A stretch of DNA of 21,843 nt from Pseudomonadota bacterium (GCA_022567015.1 JADFHR010000012.1:1-21843), one strand, 5' to 3'; shown: positions 6,666 through 14,378, counted from the first letter of the stretch. Notes: generated from the letters alone by a model not told the origin. Program-made: numbers and translations.

Positions 6666-7145
6666 ATGGATACGCATGACTACGGCATCGGGAGGGCCGC
6701 CAAGGCCTCGGGCCTGACGATCAAAACCATCCACTACTACGAGCAGATCGGACTGATCCCCAGGGCCCAACGGCGGAACAGCGGCGCCCATACCGGTGGC
6801 AATCGCGTGTACGGCGAAGCCGACGTCGGCCGTCTCCGGTTCATCTACCATGCGCGTTTGCTCGGTCTGGGTCTCCCTGACATCCGCAAATTGCTCGCCC
6901 TCGCCGATGGCAAGGGCTGCCCGGGCGGACAGCCTGAGTATGAACAGGTTTTGAAGCGGCATCTGGACGACATAGACGACCGCATTCGTCATCTCCTCGG
7001 GCTGCGCGGCACCATAGAGGTCTTGCTGTCGCCCCAACGGCGGCCCAAGGGCGAAGCGTGCTCGTGGAGCACCTGCGAGTGCATGGGAGCGGCGGAATCG
7101 CCGTCGCCGCCGGCCGACGGCTCAACCCTGAACCGGTGCAGGTGA
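6666..7145 (+). CDS. MerR-family metal-responsive regulator
   Basis: This 159-aa protein has the N-terminal MerR winged helix-turn-helix (YGIGRAAKASGLTIKTIHYYEQIGLIPR, residues 6-33) followed by the second DNA-contact region and a dimerisation helix at about 90-120. Cysteines at 85, 132, 137 and 139 (ACSWSTCECM) and a penultimate Cys158 suggest a soft or borderline metal sensor of the ZntR/CadR/PbrR/CueR kind. The segment AHTGGNRVYGE carries a few extra residues compared with the usual SGYRLY. ATG 6666 follows GGAGG at 6654-6658; an upstream GTG (6639) overlaps the -10 box and cannot be used from this promoter. It is divergent from the His-tail exporter, but the clear operator faces this gene. 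Confidence 0.92.
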   Translation: MDTHDYGIGRAAKASGLTIKTIHYYEQIGLIPRAQRRNSGAHTGGNRVYGEADVGRLRFIYHARLLGLGLPDIRKLLALADGKGCPGGQPEYEQVLKRHLDDIDDRIRHLLGLRGTIEVLLSPQRRPKGEACSWSTCECMGAAESPSPPADGSTLNRCR

Positions 7146-7155
7146 GGAGGACACA

Positions 7156-7365
7156 ATGGTTGAGTTCCGTGGCTGCGGCATGGGGCGCTCCCGGAAGCGT
7201 GCTGCCGGGGAAGGAAAGGCCGGGAAGACCGTGGCCGACATGGCGATCGTTGCCGGCGCCATGGAGCCGAAGGCGTCCGGGCCGGGACCCTCCGGCTCCC
7301 TCCGGGTGATCGGTACGGCGTTCGACGACCCGGCCGCGGACCGTTTGGCGTCCCGCACGGGATGA
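7156..7365 (+). CDS. Small hypothetical protein (69 aa), uncertain
   Basis: An open frame begins at ATG 7156 with a strong Shine-Dalgarno sequence (AGGAGG 7145-7150, five bases before the start) that overlaps the merR stop codon. It would be co-transcribed with merR. The product is basic at the N-terminus and otherwise Ala/Gly/Pro-rich, with one cysteine (FRGCGMG) and no membrane segment or known motif. It may be a genuine small protein, a remnant, or chance. About 100 bp after it, up to 7466, hold nothing else recognisable. Confidence 0.35.
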   Translation: MVEFRGCGMGRSRKRAAGEGKAGKTVADMAIVAGAMEPKASGPGPSGSLRVIGTAFDDPAADRLASRTG

Positions 7366-7466
7366 ACGACGGGGATGCCGTCAGCCGCCGGCCGGGTGCC
7401 ATAATTTTCCGGCGGCCGGATCGCGGAGGGCGAGGCCGTCGCCGCGAAGAGGGAAAGGGCGGTTCC

Positions 7467-8480
7467 ATGAGGCGGGGGCTCGGTGCGGCCCTTGTCGGGG
7501 CGGTGATATTGGGGGCTGGCGGGACTGCTGTCGCCCTCGACTGGCTCAAGCCGTGTACCGACTGGATTGGCCGCGTCCCTTCGACCGTGCCCGACCCCAC
7601 GAAGGGGTACGTTTTCGTTCCCATGGGCGACTGCGAGACCGTGCTTGCCATCGACACGGAGACCAATCGCGTGGTCGCCGTCCAGAAGGCGGGAGACGGC
7701 GCCCACGGCGTCGCCGTGCTGGAGTCAGGGACGGTGTTCGTCGCCAACAGCAAGGACGACACTCTCTCGCTTCTCGACTTCTCGGCGGATCGCCCCGCAC
7801 GCACCGTCGCCGCCGGCGACTATCCCCTCGACGTGGTGTCGGGCGGGGGCGGGGCCGTGTATGTCGCCACGTGGAAAGGCGACACGGTGGAAATCTACGA
7901 CGCCGCGGGCCAGCGGCGGAAATCGATCGAGGGCGGCGATCCGACCCACTTCGCGGTTTCGCCGGACGGCTCGACCATCTTTCTCGCCCATTGGGGCGAA
8001 GGCCGCGTAACCGCCCATGAGGCGGCCACCTGGCGGACGATCTTCGAGGTGCCCGCCGGCACGGAGCCGGTTCACCTGACGGTGACCCCGGATGGCCGGT
8101 TTATGTACGTGACGAACTTCGGTTCGGGCGACGTGACGGTCGTCGACATACCGGCCCGGCGGGTGGTGGCCACGGTACCGGTGGGGGGCAAGCCACTCGG
8201 TCTGATCGCGTCGGGCGACGGACGGCGGGTCTTTGTCGCCGTGACGGGCGATGACACCGTGGCCGTGATCGATGTCGAATCGCAGGCTGTCACACGCCGG
8301 ATCAAGGCCGACGGCGAACCCCAGCACATGGCCTTGGCGGGAGACGGGCGCACGGTGTACGTCACCATGCCCCATGACGGGCGCGTCGATGTCTTCGACG
8401 CTGTCGATCTTGAATGGCGGGCCCGCATCGAAACCGGCCCCTCGCCCCAGCAGCTCGCGCCGCGCTATGGAGATCGTTGA
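7467..8480 (+). CDS. YncE-like periplasmic beta-propeller protein
   Basis: This 337-aa protein has a signal peptide (residues 1-24, RR followed by LGAALVGAVILGAGG and an AxA-like end). About seven repeats of 40 residues follow, of the form G-x-VYVA-x(5)D-TV-x-V-ID (for example FVANSKDDTLSLLDF, YVTNFGSGDVTVVDI and FVAVTGDDTVAVIDV). This is the YncE/surface-antigen seven-bladed propeller pattern. Such proteins are periplasmic and their ligands are mostly unknown, so no enzyme activity is claimed. ATG 7467 is preferred over an upstream start at 7362 because it opens directly on the signal peptide, with a GAGGGAAAGGG purine stretch upstream. A GGCT-like gene follows 63 bp later. A second, unrelated propeller (NHL) ends the operon near 18 kb. 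Confidence 0.85.
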   Translation: MRRGLGAALVGAVILGAGGTAVALDWLKPCTDWIGRVPSTVPDPTKGYVFVPMGDCETVLAIDTETNRVVAVQKAGDGAHGVAVLESGTVFVANSKDDTLSLLDFSADRPARTVAAGDYPLDVVSGGGGAVYVATWKGDTVEIYDAAGQRRKSIEGGDPTHFAVSPDGSTIFLAHWGEGRVTAHEAATWRTIFEVPAGTEPVHLTVTPDGRFMYVTNFGSGDVTVVDIPARRVVATVPVGGKPLGLIASGDGRRVFVAVTGDDTVAVIDVESQAVTRRIKADGEPQHMALAGDGRTVYVTMPHDGRVDVFDAVDLEWRARIETGPSPQQLAPRYGDR

Positions 8481-8543
8481 GGCGACGGGGGAAGGGGCCG
8501 ATCGGGCTCGCCCCTCGCGCACCGCCAAGAGGGACGGGGAACC

Positions 8544-9077
8544 ATGAACCCGGCGCTGTGGCGCGTTTGTCGATTGTGGGTGAGGCTCCGCCGTGGCCGT
8601 GTGCCTCCGCCGGGTGTTCCCGACCCGGTCTGGTACTTCGCCTACGGCTCGAACATGAACGAGCGCCTGTTTCGCGAGCGCCGGCACATGACACCGCTGG
8701 AGACGCGGATCGGCCGGCTTCGCGACTACCGCCTTTGCTTCAGCGTCGCCGGCGGAATGCGCCCCGGGGTCTCCGCTCCGGCCAACATCGCCGAGGCGCC
8801 CGGAAGCACGGTTCATGGCGTTTTGTATCTCCTGCCTCGACGCAAGTTTGTCCGCCTTGACGCCAGCGAAGGGGCGCAATACGGCTATCTGTGGACCGAG
8901 GCCGAGGATTCCGATGGAAACCGCCTGCCCGTAGTGACCTACAAGCTGCGGTGGCCGGCGGCCGAAGGGCTGCCCTCGCTGCGCTACCTGAATATCGTCC
9001 GGGAGGCGGCGCGCCAGCGTGGCCTGCCCGATGATTACGTCCGATTCCTGGACGACACCGAGCATGCCGAGGGATGA
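8544..9077 (+). CDS. Gamma-glutamylcyclotransferase-like (AIG2/GGCT fold) protein, copy 1
   Basis: This 177-aa protein contains the GGCT-like signature WYFAYGSNMN (residues about 30-39), whose Tyr-Gly-Ser-Asn loop binds the gamma-glutamyl group, and an acidic residue in LDASEGAQYGY at the position of the catalytic Glu. A C-terminal PSLRYLNIVREAARQRGLPDDYV helix region is typical of bacterial AIG2-like proteins. The first 25 residues are basic and hydrophobic (WRVCRLWVRLRR) and could touch the membrane. The known reaction of the family is release of 5-oxoproline from gamma-glutamyl amines or peptides; the substrate here is unknown. It starts at ATG 8544 after GACGGGGA. It is paralogous to the protein at 11526, and the two bracket a pair of membrane proteins. 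Confidence 0.88.
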   Translation: MNPALWRVCRLWVRLRRGRVPPPGVPDPVWYFAYGSNMNERLFRERRHMTPLETRIGRLRDYRLCFSVAGGMRPGVSAPANIAEAPGSTVHGVLYLLPRRKFVRLDASEGAQYGYLWTEAEDSDGNRLPVVTYKLRWPAAEGLPSLRYLNIVREAARQRGLPDDYVRFLDDTEHAEG

Positions 9078-9079
9078 CA

Positions 9080-9095
9080 CGGCCCTGACGGGCCG
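9080..9095 (+). terminator. Hairpin after the first GGCT-like gene
   Basis: CGGCCC (9080-9085), TGAC and GGGCCG (9090-9095) form a perfect 6-bp GC stem three bases after the stop codon. No T-run follows, so it may stabilise or attenuate the transcript rather than terminate it. Confidence 0.35.
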
Positions 9096-9200
9096 ACGTG
9101 ACGCGGTCCTCGATCATCGAAACGGGTGTGGAAAGGAAGCCACCGTGCCGTTGCTTGCCCGAAGCCGGGACCAATATTGTCTTGATGCATTGACCGGGCG

Positions 9201-10277
9201 ATGTCCGCGGTGACCAGCCCGATGAACGTAAAGGTATGGCGGTGGGTCGGAGTCGCGGCCGGTTTGCTGTTGCTGGCCTGGGTGCTGCGCGATTTCGATC
9301 TGTCGCGTTTCCGGCGCGCCGTCGCGGCGGCGCAAATCTGGCCCCTGTTCCTGCTGCCGGTGGCCACCGTGGCGGAACAGCTTCTGCGCGCCCTCAAATG
9401 GCGCCAGATGCTTCATCCCCTGCGGCCGGTCCGGGTGTGGCGGCTGTTCGGGGCGATCATGGCCGGGTACCTCGCCAACCTGGCGGCGCCGGTGCGGGTG
9501 AGCCCGTTTGTGCGCGCCTGGCTGATCGCCCGTCTGGAGGGGCTCAGCGCAAGCACGGTCCTGGCCACCGTCGCCCTGGACCGGCTGATCGACGGTCTGG
9601 TCTTTGTCGGGTTCACGGCGCTGGCGATTGCCGTCGCCCGGTTTCCCGATACCACCGGCATCATCCGCGAAGGGCTTGCCTGGGGTGCGGTATTCAACCT
9701 GGCGCTCTTTTCCGGATTGATCGCGGGGCTCATCGCCCTCAGGCGGTTCCTGCGCCGCGAGTCGGGGGCCCGGGCGCTGATCACCCTGACCAGGCGGCTG
9801 CCCCGCCGTTGGCGCGAACCGGTCTCGCATGTGCTGCGCCTATTTGCCGACGGCGTCGTGTGGCCGGCAGACATGTGGCGCGGACTCCTCATCTTCGCCA
9901 CCGCGATCGCCATCAAGATCGTGGCCGTCAGCTATTTCCTGTGGGCGGGGCTCGCCTTCGGCGTGGCGTTGACGCCCGGGGACTATCTTTTCCTGATGGT
10001 CTTTCTCGGCTTTCTCGTCATCCTCGCCGGGACCCTTCGCCTGGTGGGCGGCTTCATGGCCGGCGCCGTGTTCGTGCTCCAGGGGCTTGGCGTGGATCTG
10101 GAGGTCGCGCTCGCCATGGCGCTGCTTGTCCAGACGGCCTCGTTACTGACCGTGGCGGCGACCGGGGCGGCGGCGCTGTGGGTCCAGGGTTTCTCCCTGA
10201 ACACCATTTTCCAGGCGGGGAAAAATGTCTCCGCGCCTGCACCGGAGACCGGCGAAGATGGCTCGTCCGAAGTCTGA
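9201..10277 (+). CDS. Lysylphosphatidylglycerol synthase TM-domain/flippase-like membrane protein (UPF0104 type)
   Basis: This 358-aa integral membrane protein has about eight hydrophobic segments and family marks such as QLLRALKWRQML (residues about 60-71), GYLANLAAPVRVSPFVRAW and a later LAGTLRLVGGFMAGAVFVLQ segment. The family (YbhN/AglD, the flippase part of MprF) includes lipid-linked substrate flippases and proteins of unknown role. There is no C-terminal aminoacyl-transferase domain, so it is not a full MprF. The start is ambiguous: ATG 9201 or ATG 9222 (MNVKVWRW), both weakly supported. Its end overlaps the start of the MFS gene, indicating one transcript. Confidence 0.85.
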   Translation: MSAVTSPMNVKVWRWVGVAAGLLLLAWVLRDFDLSRFRRAVAAAQIWPLFLLPVATVAEQLLRALKWRQMLHPLRPVRVWRLFGAIMAGYLANLAAPVRVSPFVRAWLIARLEGLSASTVLATVALDRLIDGLVFVGFTALAIAVARFPDTTGIIREGLAWGAVFNLALFSGLIAGLIALRRFLRRESGARALITLTRRLPRRWREPVSHVLRLFADGVVWPADMWRGLLIFATAIAIKIVAVSYFLWAGLAFGVALTPGDYLFLMVFLGFLVILAGTLRLVGGFMAGAVFVLQGLGVDLEVALAMALLVQTASLLTVAATGAAALWVQGFSLNTIFQAGKNVSAPAPETGEDGSSEV

Positions 10278-11529
10278 GGGGCGCACGGCGTTCGCGCGGT
10301 TCGCGGCGGCCGGGATTCTCTTTCAAGGCGGAGCCGCGACGGTGGACACGAGCACCATCGTGGCCGCCCTTGTCCACGGGTTGACGGGAAGCCCGCTGGC
10401 GGTCGGCGCCGCCGCCGCCATATCCCGGTACGGCTGGTTGTTTCCCCAGATTTTCGTCGCCCATCTCGCCCAGGGCCGCCCGCGGCGCATGCCGTTCTAC
10501 AAGTTCGGCGCCTTCGGGCGCGTCCTCTGCCTGGTCGGTCTGGCCGGGCTGCTGTGGTTCGGCGGGGCCGTGCCCGGATACCTGGTGCCCTGGATCTTCT
10601 TCGTCCTGTGGACCATCTACGCCTGCGTCAGCGGCGTCGTCGCCGTGCCCTACAACGACATTGTGGCGCGTTCCATCCCGTCCGAGCGGCGCAGCCGTCT
10701 TCTTGCGGTCCGCTTCTTCGGCGGCGGCCTTGTCGCCCTGGTGATCGCCGCCCTGGCGTACCGGGTCCTCGATCTGCTGCCGTTTCCCCAGGCCTATGGC
10801 GGGATTTTCCTGTTGGGAGCGGCTCTCCTCTTCGGCTCCGCCACCTTCTTCGTCTTCGCCGGCGAACCGCCGGCAACCGTGGAAGACCGGCGCCCGGGCT
10901 TCGGCAGGTTCCTTCTCGGCGGCGTCGAGGTCATGCGCGACGACCGCCGGTTCAGTCTGTTCCTGGGCGCCCAATGGCTCGGCGGAATGGTCACCATGGC
11001 GCTGCCGTTCTACATTTTGCAGGCGCAAAGGGGAGGAACGCTTCTCGCCAGCGACGTCGCCATCCTGGTCGGTGCCCAGACGGCGGGGGCGCTTCTCTCC
11101 AACCCGCTGTGGGGCTGGTGGGGGGATCGCCGGGGCAAGCTCAGCCTGCTCGGCCTGGTGGCCGCCCTTGGCGCCGCCGCGCCCGCGCTGACCCTGGTCT
11201 GGCTGGGAATGGGCGAGATGCCGCGCGGCGAGGCACTGGTATGGTTCGGCCTTGTGTTCTTCCTTCTCGGCGCCGAGGGCAACGGCAGAACCATCGCTTA
11301 CCTGGGGTACCTGATGGAAATCTCGCCCGACGGCCGGCGTCCCGCCTACAGCGGATATTTCAACGCCCTGGTCGCGCCCGCGTCGTTGTTCCCCATCGCC
11401 GCCGCCGCGGTTGGCCAGGCGGTGTCCTTCGCCGCCGTGTTCGGGCTCAGCCTCGCCGCCGCGGGACTGCAGCTTTTGGCCCTCCGCCGGCTGGCCAGGG
11501 TGACATCTGATACCAAGGTGCGCCGGTGA
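10258..11529 (+). CDS. MFS transporter of unknown substrate
   Basis: This 423-aa major facilitator protein has about 12 hydrophobic segments. A charged DRRGK loop (LWGWWGDRRGKLSLLG, about residue 285) in the middle of the protein corresponds to the MFS motif of the second half. The acidic/basic N-terminus MARPKSEG precedes helix 1. ATG 10258 is chosen; ATG 10225 (after GGCGGGG) is a real alternative adding 11 residues. Both overlap the preceding membrane-protein gene. Its TGA stop overlaps the GTG start of the second GGCT-like gene (GTGA), so these genes are translationally coupled. The substrate cannot be inferred from sequence; the neighbours hint at gamma-glutamyl or aminoacyl compounds, but that is speculation. 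Confidence 0.87.
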   Translation: MARPKSEGRTAFARFAAAGILFQGGAATVDTSTIVAALVHGLTGSPLAVGAAAAISRYGWLFPQIFVAHLAQGRPRRMPFYKFGAFGRVLCLVGLAGLLWFGGAVPGYLVPWIFFVLWTIYACVSGVVAVPYNDIVARSIPSERRSRLLAVRFFGGGLVALVIAALAYRVLDLLPFPQAYGGIFLLGAALLFGSATFFVFAGEPPATVEDRRPGFGRFLLGGVEVMRDDRRFSLFLGAQWLGGMVTMALPFYILQAQRGGTLLASDVAILVGAQTAGALLSNPLWGWWGDRRGKLSLLGLVAALGAAAPALTLVWLGMGEMPRGEALVWFGLVFFLLGAEGNGRTIAYLGYLMEISPDGRRPAYSGYFNALVAPASLFPIAAAAVGQAVSFAAVFGLSLAAAGLQLLALRRLARVTSDTKVRR

Positions 11530-12059
11530 CCCGTTTTCGCTGGTTGCTCGCCAGGCTGCGGTACCGGGTCCACGGGCTGCGGCTGGCCGGCGCGCCGCAC
11601 GAAAGGGTGTGGTACTTTGCCTTCGGCGCCAACATGCATGACAGCGCCTTTCGCCAACGGCGCGCCATGTGTCCGCTGGAATGGCGGGCGGGACGGGTGC
11701 GCGGGTACCGCCTTCGCTTCAACCTGGAAGGGCGTCCGCGCGGCAAGGCGGCGCCCGCCAACCTCTCCGCCGATGCGGACGCCGAGGTCTGGGGTGTCCT
11801 TTACCTGATCACGCGGGCCGGTCTGGTGCATCTGGATTCGACCGAGGGCGTTCCCGGGCGGCGCTACCGGCACCTCTGGGTCGAGGCGGAAGACACGGAC
11901 GGCAACCGGTTTCCCGCGGTGACCTACATCGCCGAGGGCAAGGAGACGGACGGCCGGCCCTCGCTGCGCTACATCACGATGTTGCGCGAGGGCGCCCGCG
12001 CCCACGGCCTTCCGGACCACTACGTAAGGTTCCTCGAGAGCGTCCGGCACGCGGAATAG
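11526..12059 (+). CDS. Gamma-glutamylcyclotransferase-like protein, copy 2
   Basis: This 177-aa protein has exactly the same length as the copy at 8544 and is similar throughout (WYFAFGANMHDSAF, RIGR/RAGR-x-RGYRLRF, LHLDSTEGV-like segment, EAEDTDGNRFPAVTY, PSLRYITMLREGARAHGLPDHYVRFLE). The start is GTG 11526, overlapping the MFS stop codon. The usual YGSN substrate loop reads FGAN here: Tyr to Phe and Ser to Ala. The acidic residue in STEGV is kept. The change may alter substrate or activity. It is the last gene of the cluster; the next gene is convergent. Confidence 0.87.
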   Translation: MTRFRWLLARLRYRVHGLRLAGAPHERVWYFAFGANMHDSAFRQRRAMCPLEWRAGRVRGYRLRFNLEGRPRGKAAPANLSADADAEVWGVLYLITRAGLVHLDSTEGVPGRRYRHLWVEAEDTDGNRFPAVTYIAEGKETDGRPSLRYITMLREGARAHGLPDHYVRFLESVRHAE

Positions 12060-12080
12060 GGCCTGCGCGCGCTATCACAC

Positions 12081-12115
12081 GGACCGGGCGCCGCGGCTTC
12101 GGCGCTCGGGGGTCC
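12081..12115. terminator. Bulged GC hairpin between convergent genes
   Basis: GGACC (12081-12085) pairs with GGTCC (12111-12115), and inside it GCGCCG (12088-12093) pairs with CGGCGC (12100-12105). It sits between the converging ends of the GGCT-like and SCO genes. There is no T-run, so termination is only suggested. Confidence 0.4.
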
Positions 12116-12141
12116 GCGACGCGTTCCGCCGCCGGAAATGG

Positions 12142-12963
12142 CTATCCGACCCGCTTTCGACGCATCCGGAAGAACAGATAGACGCCAGCCGCCAGGGCCA
12201 GGCCGGCGCCGGCAATCCCGGCGATCAAAGGATTGTCCGCGGCGGACGGCTCCCCACCGGTCGGGCGGGCGGCCGCCGAGACGCCGCCCGCATGGGCGGC
12301 GCCGTGATCGTGTTCGTTCGTCAGGGCGTTGACGTGCATGACCAGACTGACGGGGTTGAACCTGAGGCCGTGATACCGTGCCCTCAATACGCCCGTCTTG
12401 TCGATCACGTGGGTGACCACCCCGTGCATCTGATCGCCATCCTCGGTGTAGCTGAACTTGAGGCCATAGCGCTCCGCCAGTCTGATGCTTCCGTCCTTGG
12501 GGGCCAAGCCACGGTACAGAAACATCCAGTTTACCGGGTCAAGGCCGAACCTGGCCGCGTACGACCGTATGATATCCGCGGTCTCCGGGGCGTCCTCGGT
12601 GTCTGTCGCTACGGAGATGAATTGGACCATATCGCGCATGGGCGTGGCGTTGATCCTTTCCTGAATCGATGCGATGACATTGCTGTGCAGGGGGCAGACG
12701 TCCTTGCACCGGGCGTAGACGAAATTGAGGACCACGACCTTGCCCTTGAAATCGTCGAGGCTGACTTCGCGTCCGTCCGCATCCCGGAGCGTGAATCCGG
12801 GAGCGGGCGTGTCGGTCATCTGAACGTAGGTTTCGCGCTCCAGAAGTTTGGCTTCGAGGGCCTTGACGGAGTGCGCGGCCGCGGGTGCCGCGGTTGCGGC
12901 GGCCAATGGGAGGCCAAGGACGGCGACCGGCCAATTCATCGGGTTTATCATGACTTCTCTCAT
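12142..12963 (-). CDS. SCO1/SenC-family copper chaperone/thiol protein with C-terminal membrane anchor
   Basis: SCO proteins deliver copper to the CuA site of cytochrome oxidase or act as thiol-disulfide and redox sensors in the periplasm. This 273-aa protein has a signal sequence (MNWPVAVLGLPLAAATAAPAAAH) and a thioredoxin fold (PAPGFTLRDADGREVSLDDF). The copper-binding CKDVC is at about residues 86-90 and the distal His lies in VTHVID at about 185. A C-terminal hydrophobic helix (PLIAGIAGAGLALAAGVYLF) ends in basic residues and probably anchors it, which is unusual because most SCO proteins have an N-terminal anchor. A His-containing stretch (NEHDHGAAHAGG) precedes the anchor. Starts at 12963, 12951 and 12939 are all possible. 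It lies 20 bp downstream of a small periplasmic protein. Confidence 0.9.
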   Translation of the reverse strand: MREVMINPMNWPVAVLGLPLAAATAAPAAAHSVKALEAKLLERETYVQMTDTPAPGFTLRDADGREVSLDDFKGKVVVLNFVYARCKDVCPLHSNVIASIQERINATPMRDMVQFISVATDTEDAPETADIIRSYAARFGLDPVNWMFLYRGLAPKDGSIRLAERYGLKFSYTEDGDQMHGVVTHVIDKTGVLRARYHGLRFNPVSLVMHVNALTNEHDHGAAHAGGVSAAARPTGGEPSAADNPLIAGIAGAGLALAAGVYLFFRMRRKRVG

Positions 12964-12983
12964 TTCGCCGAGGCCAGCATAGT

Positions 12984-13319
12984 CTAGCACTCGTCCTTGA
13001 TGAGAGGGCTGATCTCGCCAGGGGCGAAAAAGATGACGAAACCCCGGTCTCCCCGCATGCCGGCCCTGGTGACCACCGGGGTCCCCGGCGCCGGTCCGTC
13101 AGGCCCACCGTCGGTCTTGAAGCGAAGGTCGAACTCGCGATATTCGACCGGTGACCCCTCCTTCGTGGTCACCCGGTAAACTCCGTTGCAATAGGTGATG
13201 GCCTCGACCTGCTGGTCCGGCGGCGCGTCCGCCAAATGGAGTTTTTTTCCCTGCTGATGGGCCAAGGCGGTCCCCATCGCCAAGCCGCTTGCGACAAGAA
13301 AGGTTACGAATTTTCGCAT
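12984..13319 (-). CDS. Small periplasmic protein of unknown function
   Basis: This 111-aa protein starts at ATG 13319 with GGAG 7-8 bases upstream and a clean signal peptide (MRKFVTFLVASGLAMGTALA, then HQQGKK). The mature part is small and hydrophilic with two cysteines: Cys44 in ITYCNGVYRV and the very last residue in KDEC. They could form a disulfide or bind metal. An in-frame ATG at 13409 overlaps the stop of the upstream cytochrome gene (ATGA) and would add 30 residues, but it would bury the signal peptide. The family is not recognised. Its position between a cytochrome c and a SCO protein suggests a role in envelope copper or redox handling. Confidence 0.75.
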   Translation of the reverse strand: MRKFVTFLVASGLAMGTALAHQQGKKLHLADAPPDQQVEAITYCNGVYRVTTKEGSPVEYREFDLRFKTDGGPDGPAPGTPVVTRAGMRGDRGFVIFFAPGEISPLIKDEC

Positions 13320-13405
13320 GATGCTGCTCCAGAATCGTGTGAAAGATAGTGAGGCCGTTGGCCCGGCCTTGGCGTCTTGCGTTCGAGCGAACACGGTGTC
13401 TTCCG

Positions 13406-13879
13406 TCATTGCTTGAGTCCTTGGCTCCGGCGTTCCTGACGTTGCCGGATGCTCTGCCGCCATGTGCTCTTGATGAACGCCAGAACGGCCCAGATTTCCT
13501 CATCCGACAGGACGCCTTGGAAAGCCGGCATGTCGCTTTCGTATCCGGGTACCAGGGCGGCGACCCCGGACTTTGTGATCTCGAACAACTGTTGGTCCGG
13601 GTGATGCCAGGTATGGCCGGTTTCGTCGTGCGGGGGCGCCGGCAGCTTGCCGTCGGGTTTGCGGATACGCCAGTTCGGTTGGCCTTCGAGTCGGACTCCG
13701 TGACACGATGCGCAGTTCTCGGAATAGACGGCCCGACCCAACGACACCTGCACGGGGTCGCTGGGATCCGCGCCGGCCGTCGTCGGCTTCAGCCAATTGA
13801 ACGCAACGGCGGCGACGGCGAGGGCCAGGCCGACACCGGTCCACAAGAGCGAGCGCCGTGAAAACGGGTTGCTCGGCAT
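13406..13879 (-). CDS. Membrane-anchored class I cytochrome c, copy A
   Basis: This 157-aa protein has an N-terminal membrane anchor after a basic start (SRRSLLWTGVGLALAVAAVAF). The haem-binding motif CASCH is at residues 56-60, and a probable Met ligand lies in ESDMPAF about 55 residues later, followed by the LSDEEIWAVLAFIKSTW helix. A distinctive His-rich loop, PAPPHDETGHTWHH, lies between them and is unlike standard cytochromes. It is expected to shuttle electrons at the outer face of the inner membrane. ATG 13879 is preferred (GGAAG upstream); ATG 13921 would add 14 residues. It is strongly similar to the cytochrome at 19968-20438 in both the loop and the C-terminal helix. Confidence 0.92.
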   Translation of the reverse strand: MPSNPFSRRSLLWTGVGLALAVAAVAFNWLKPTTAGADPSDPVQVSLGRAVYSENCASCHGVRLEGQPNWRIRKPDGKLPAPPHDETGHTWHHPDQQLFEITKSGVAALVPGYESDMPAFQGVLSDEEIWAVLAFIKSTWRQSIRQRQERRSQGLKQ

Positions 13880-14024
13880 TCGAAAGGGCTTCCGTCCTCG
13901 ACGTTTACTCGGGTTGATCATGGTCGCCAGGCACATGAATCACGGGGACATCGCCCCGTGCGCGACAGGCACTCCGGGTGAGCAACGACGACGGCAACCC
14001 CGCTACGGCGTGTGCCGTCGCTGT

Positions 14025-14378
14025 CTAAACGCGGACGGAGGTTCGGGGAGGATAGGGATCGGGACCGAGGGATAGACCCGCGCCGATTCCCCGGAAGCGA
14101 ACCGAAGGCATGCCCGGCGGCGGTCGTGAAAGTTCCGCCTTCGCGGAGACAACCGCCGAAAGGCCGATGCAGAACACGATCGGACAAAACATGCCCATGG
14201 CCGGCTGGCCGCCGCAGCCGTCGCAGCTAACCGGCGCCGGGACATCGGGCCCCGCCGCCCAGGGCGCCGGCGACGCCGCCCCAGCCGAAGCCATGGCGGC
14301 CCCCTGCATCGGCAAACCGGCCACAAAGGCCAGCACGACTAGGGCCGCGCAGTGGCGGCGGACAAGTAATCTGCGCAT
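14025..14378 (-). CDS. Small secreted or membrane protein with Cys-rich motif
   Basis: This 117-aa protein begins at ATG 14378 with a signal/anchor sequence (MRRLLVRRHCAALVVLAFVAGLP). It then has CDGCGG, MGMFCPIVFC and a second hydrophobic stretch, and ends in a Pro-rich tail (GPDPYPPRTSVRV). The CxxC plus C-x4-C arrangement suggests metal binding. Short secreted proteins with such motifs often accompany copper or mercury genes, but I do not recognise a named family. A possible promoter with a 20-bp spacer lies at 14386-14417. The 145 bp between its end and the cytochrome start contain no other gene. Confidence 0.65.
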   Translation of the reverse strand: MRRLLVRRHCAALVVLAFVAGLPMQGAAMASAGAASPAPWAAGPDVPAPVSCDGCGGQPAMGMFCPIVFCIGLSAVVSAKAELSRPPPGMPSVRFRGIGAGLSLGPDPYPPRTSVRV

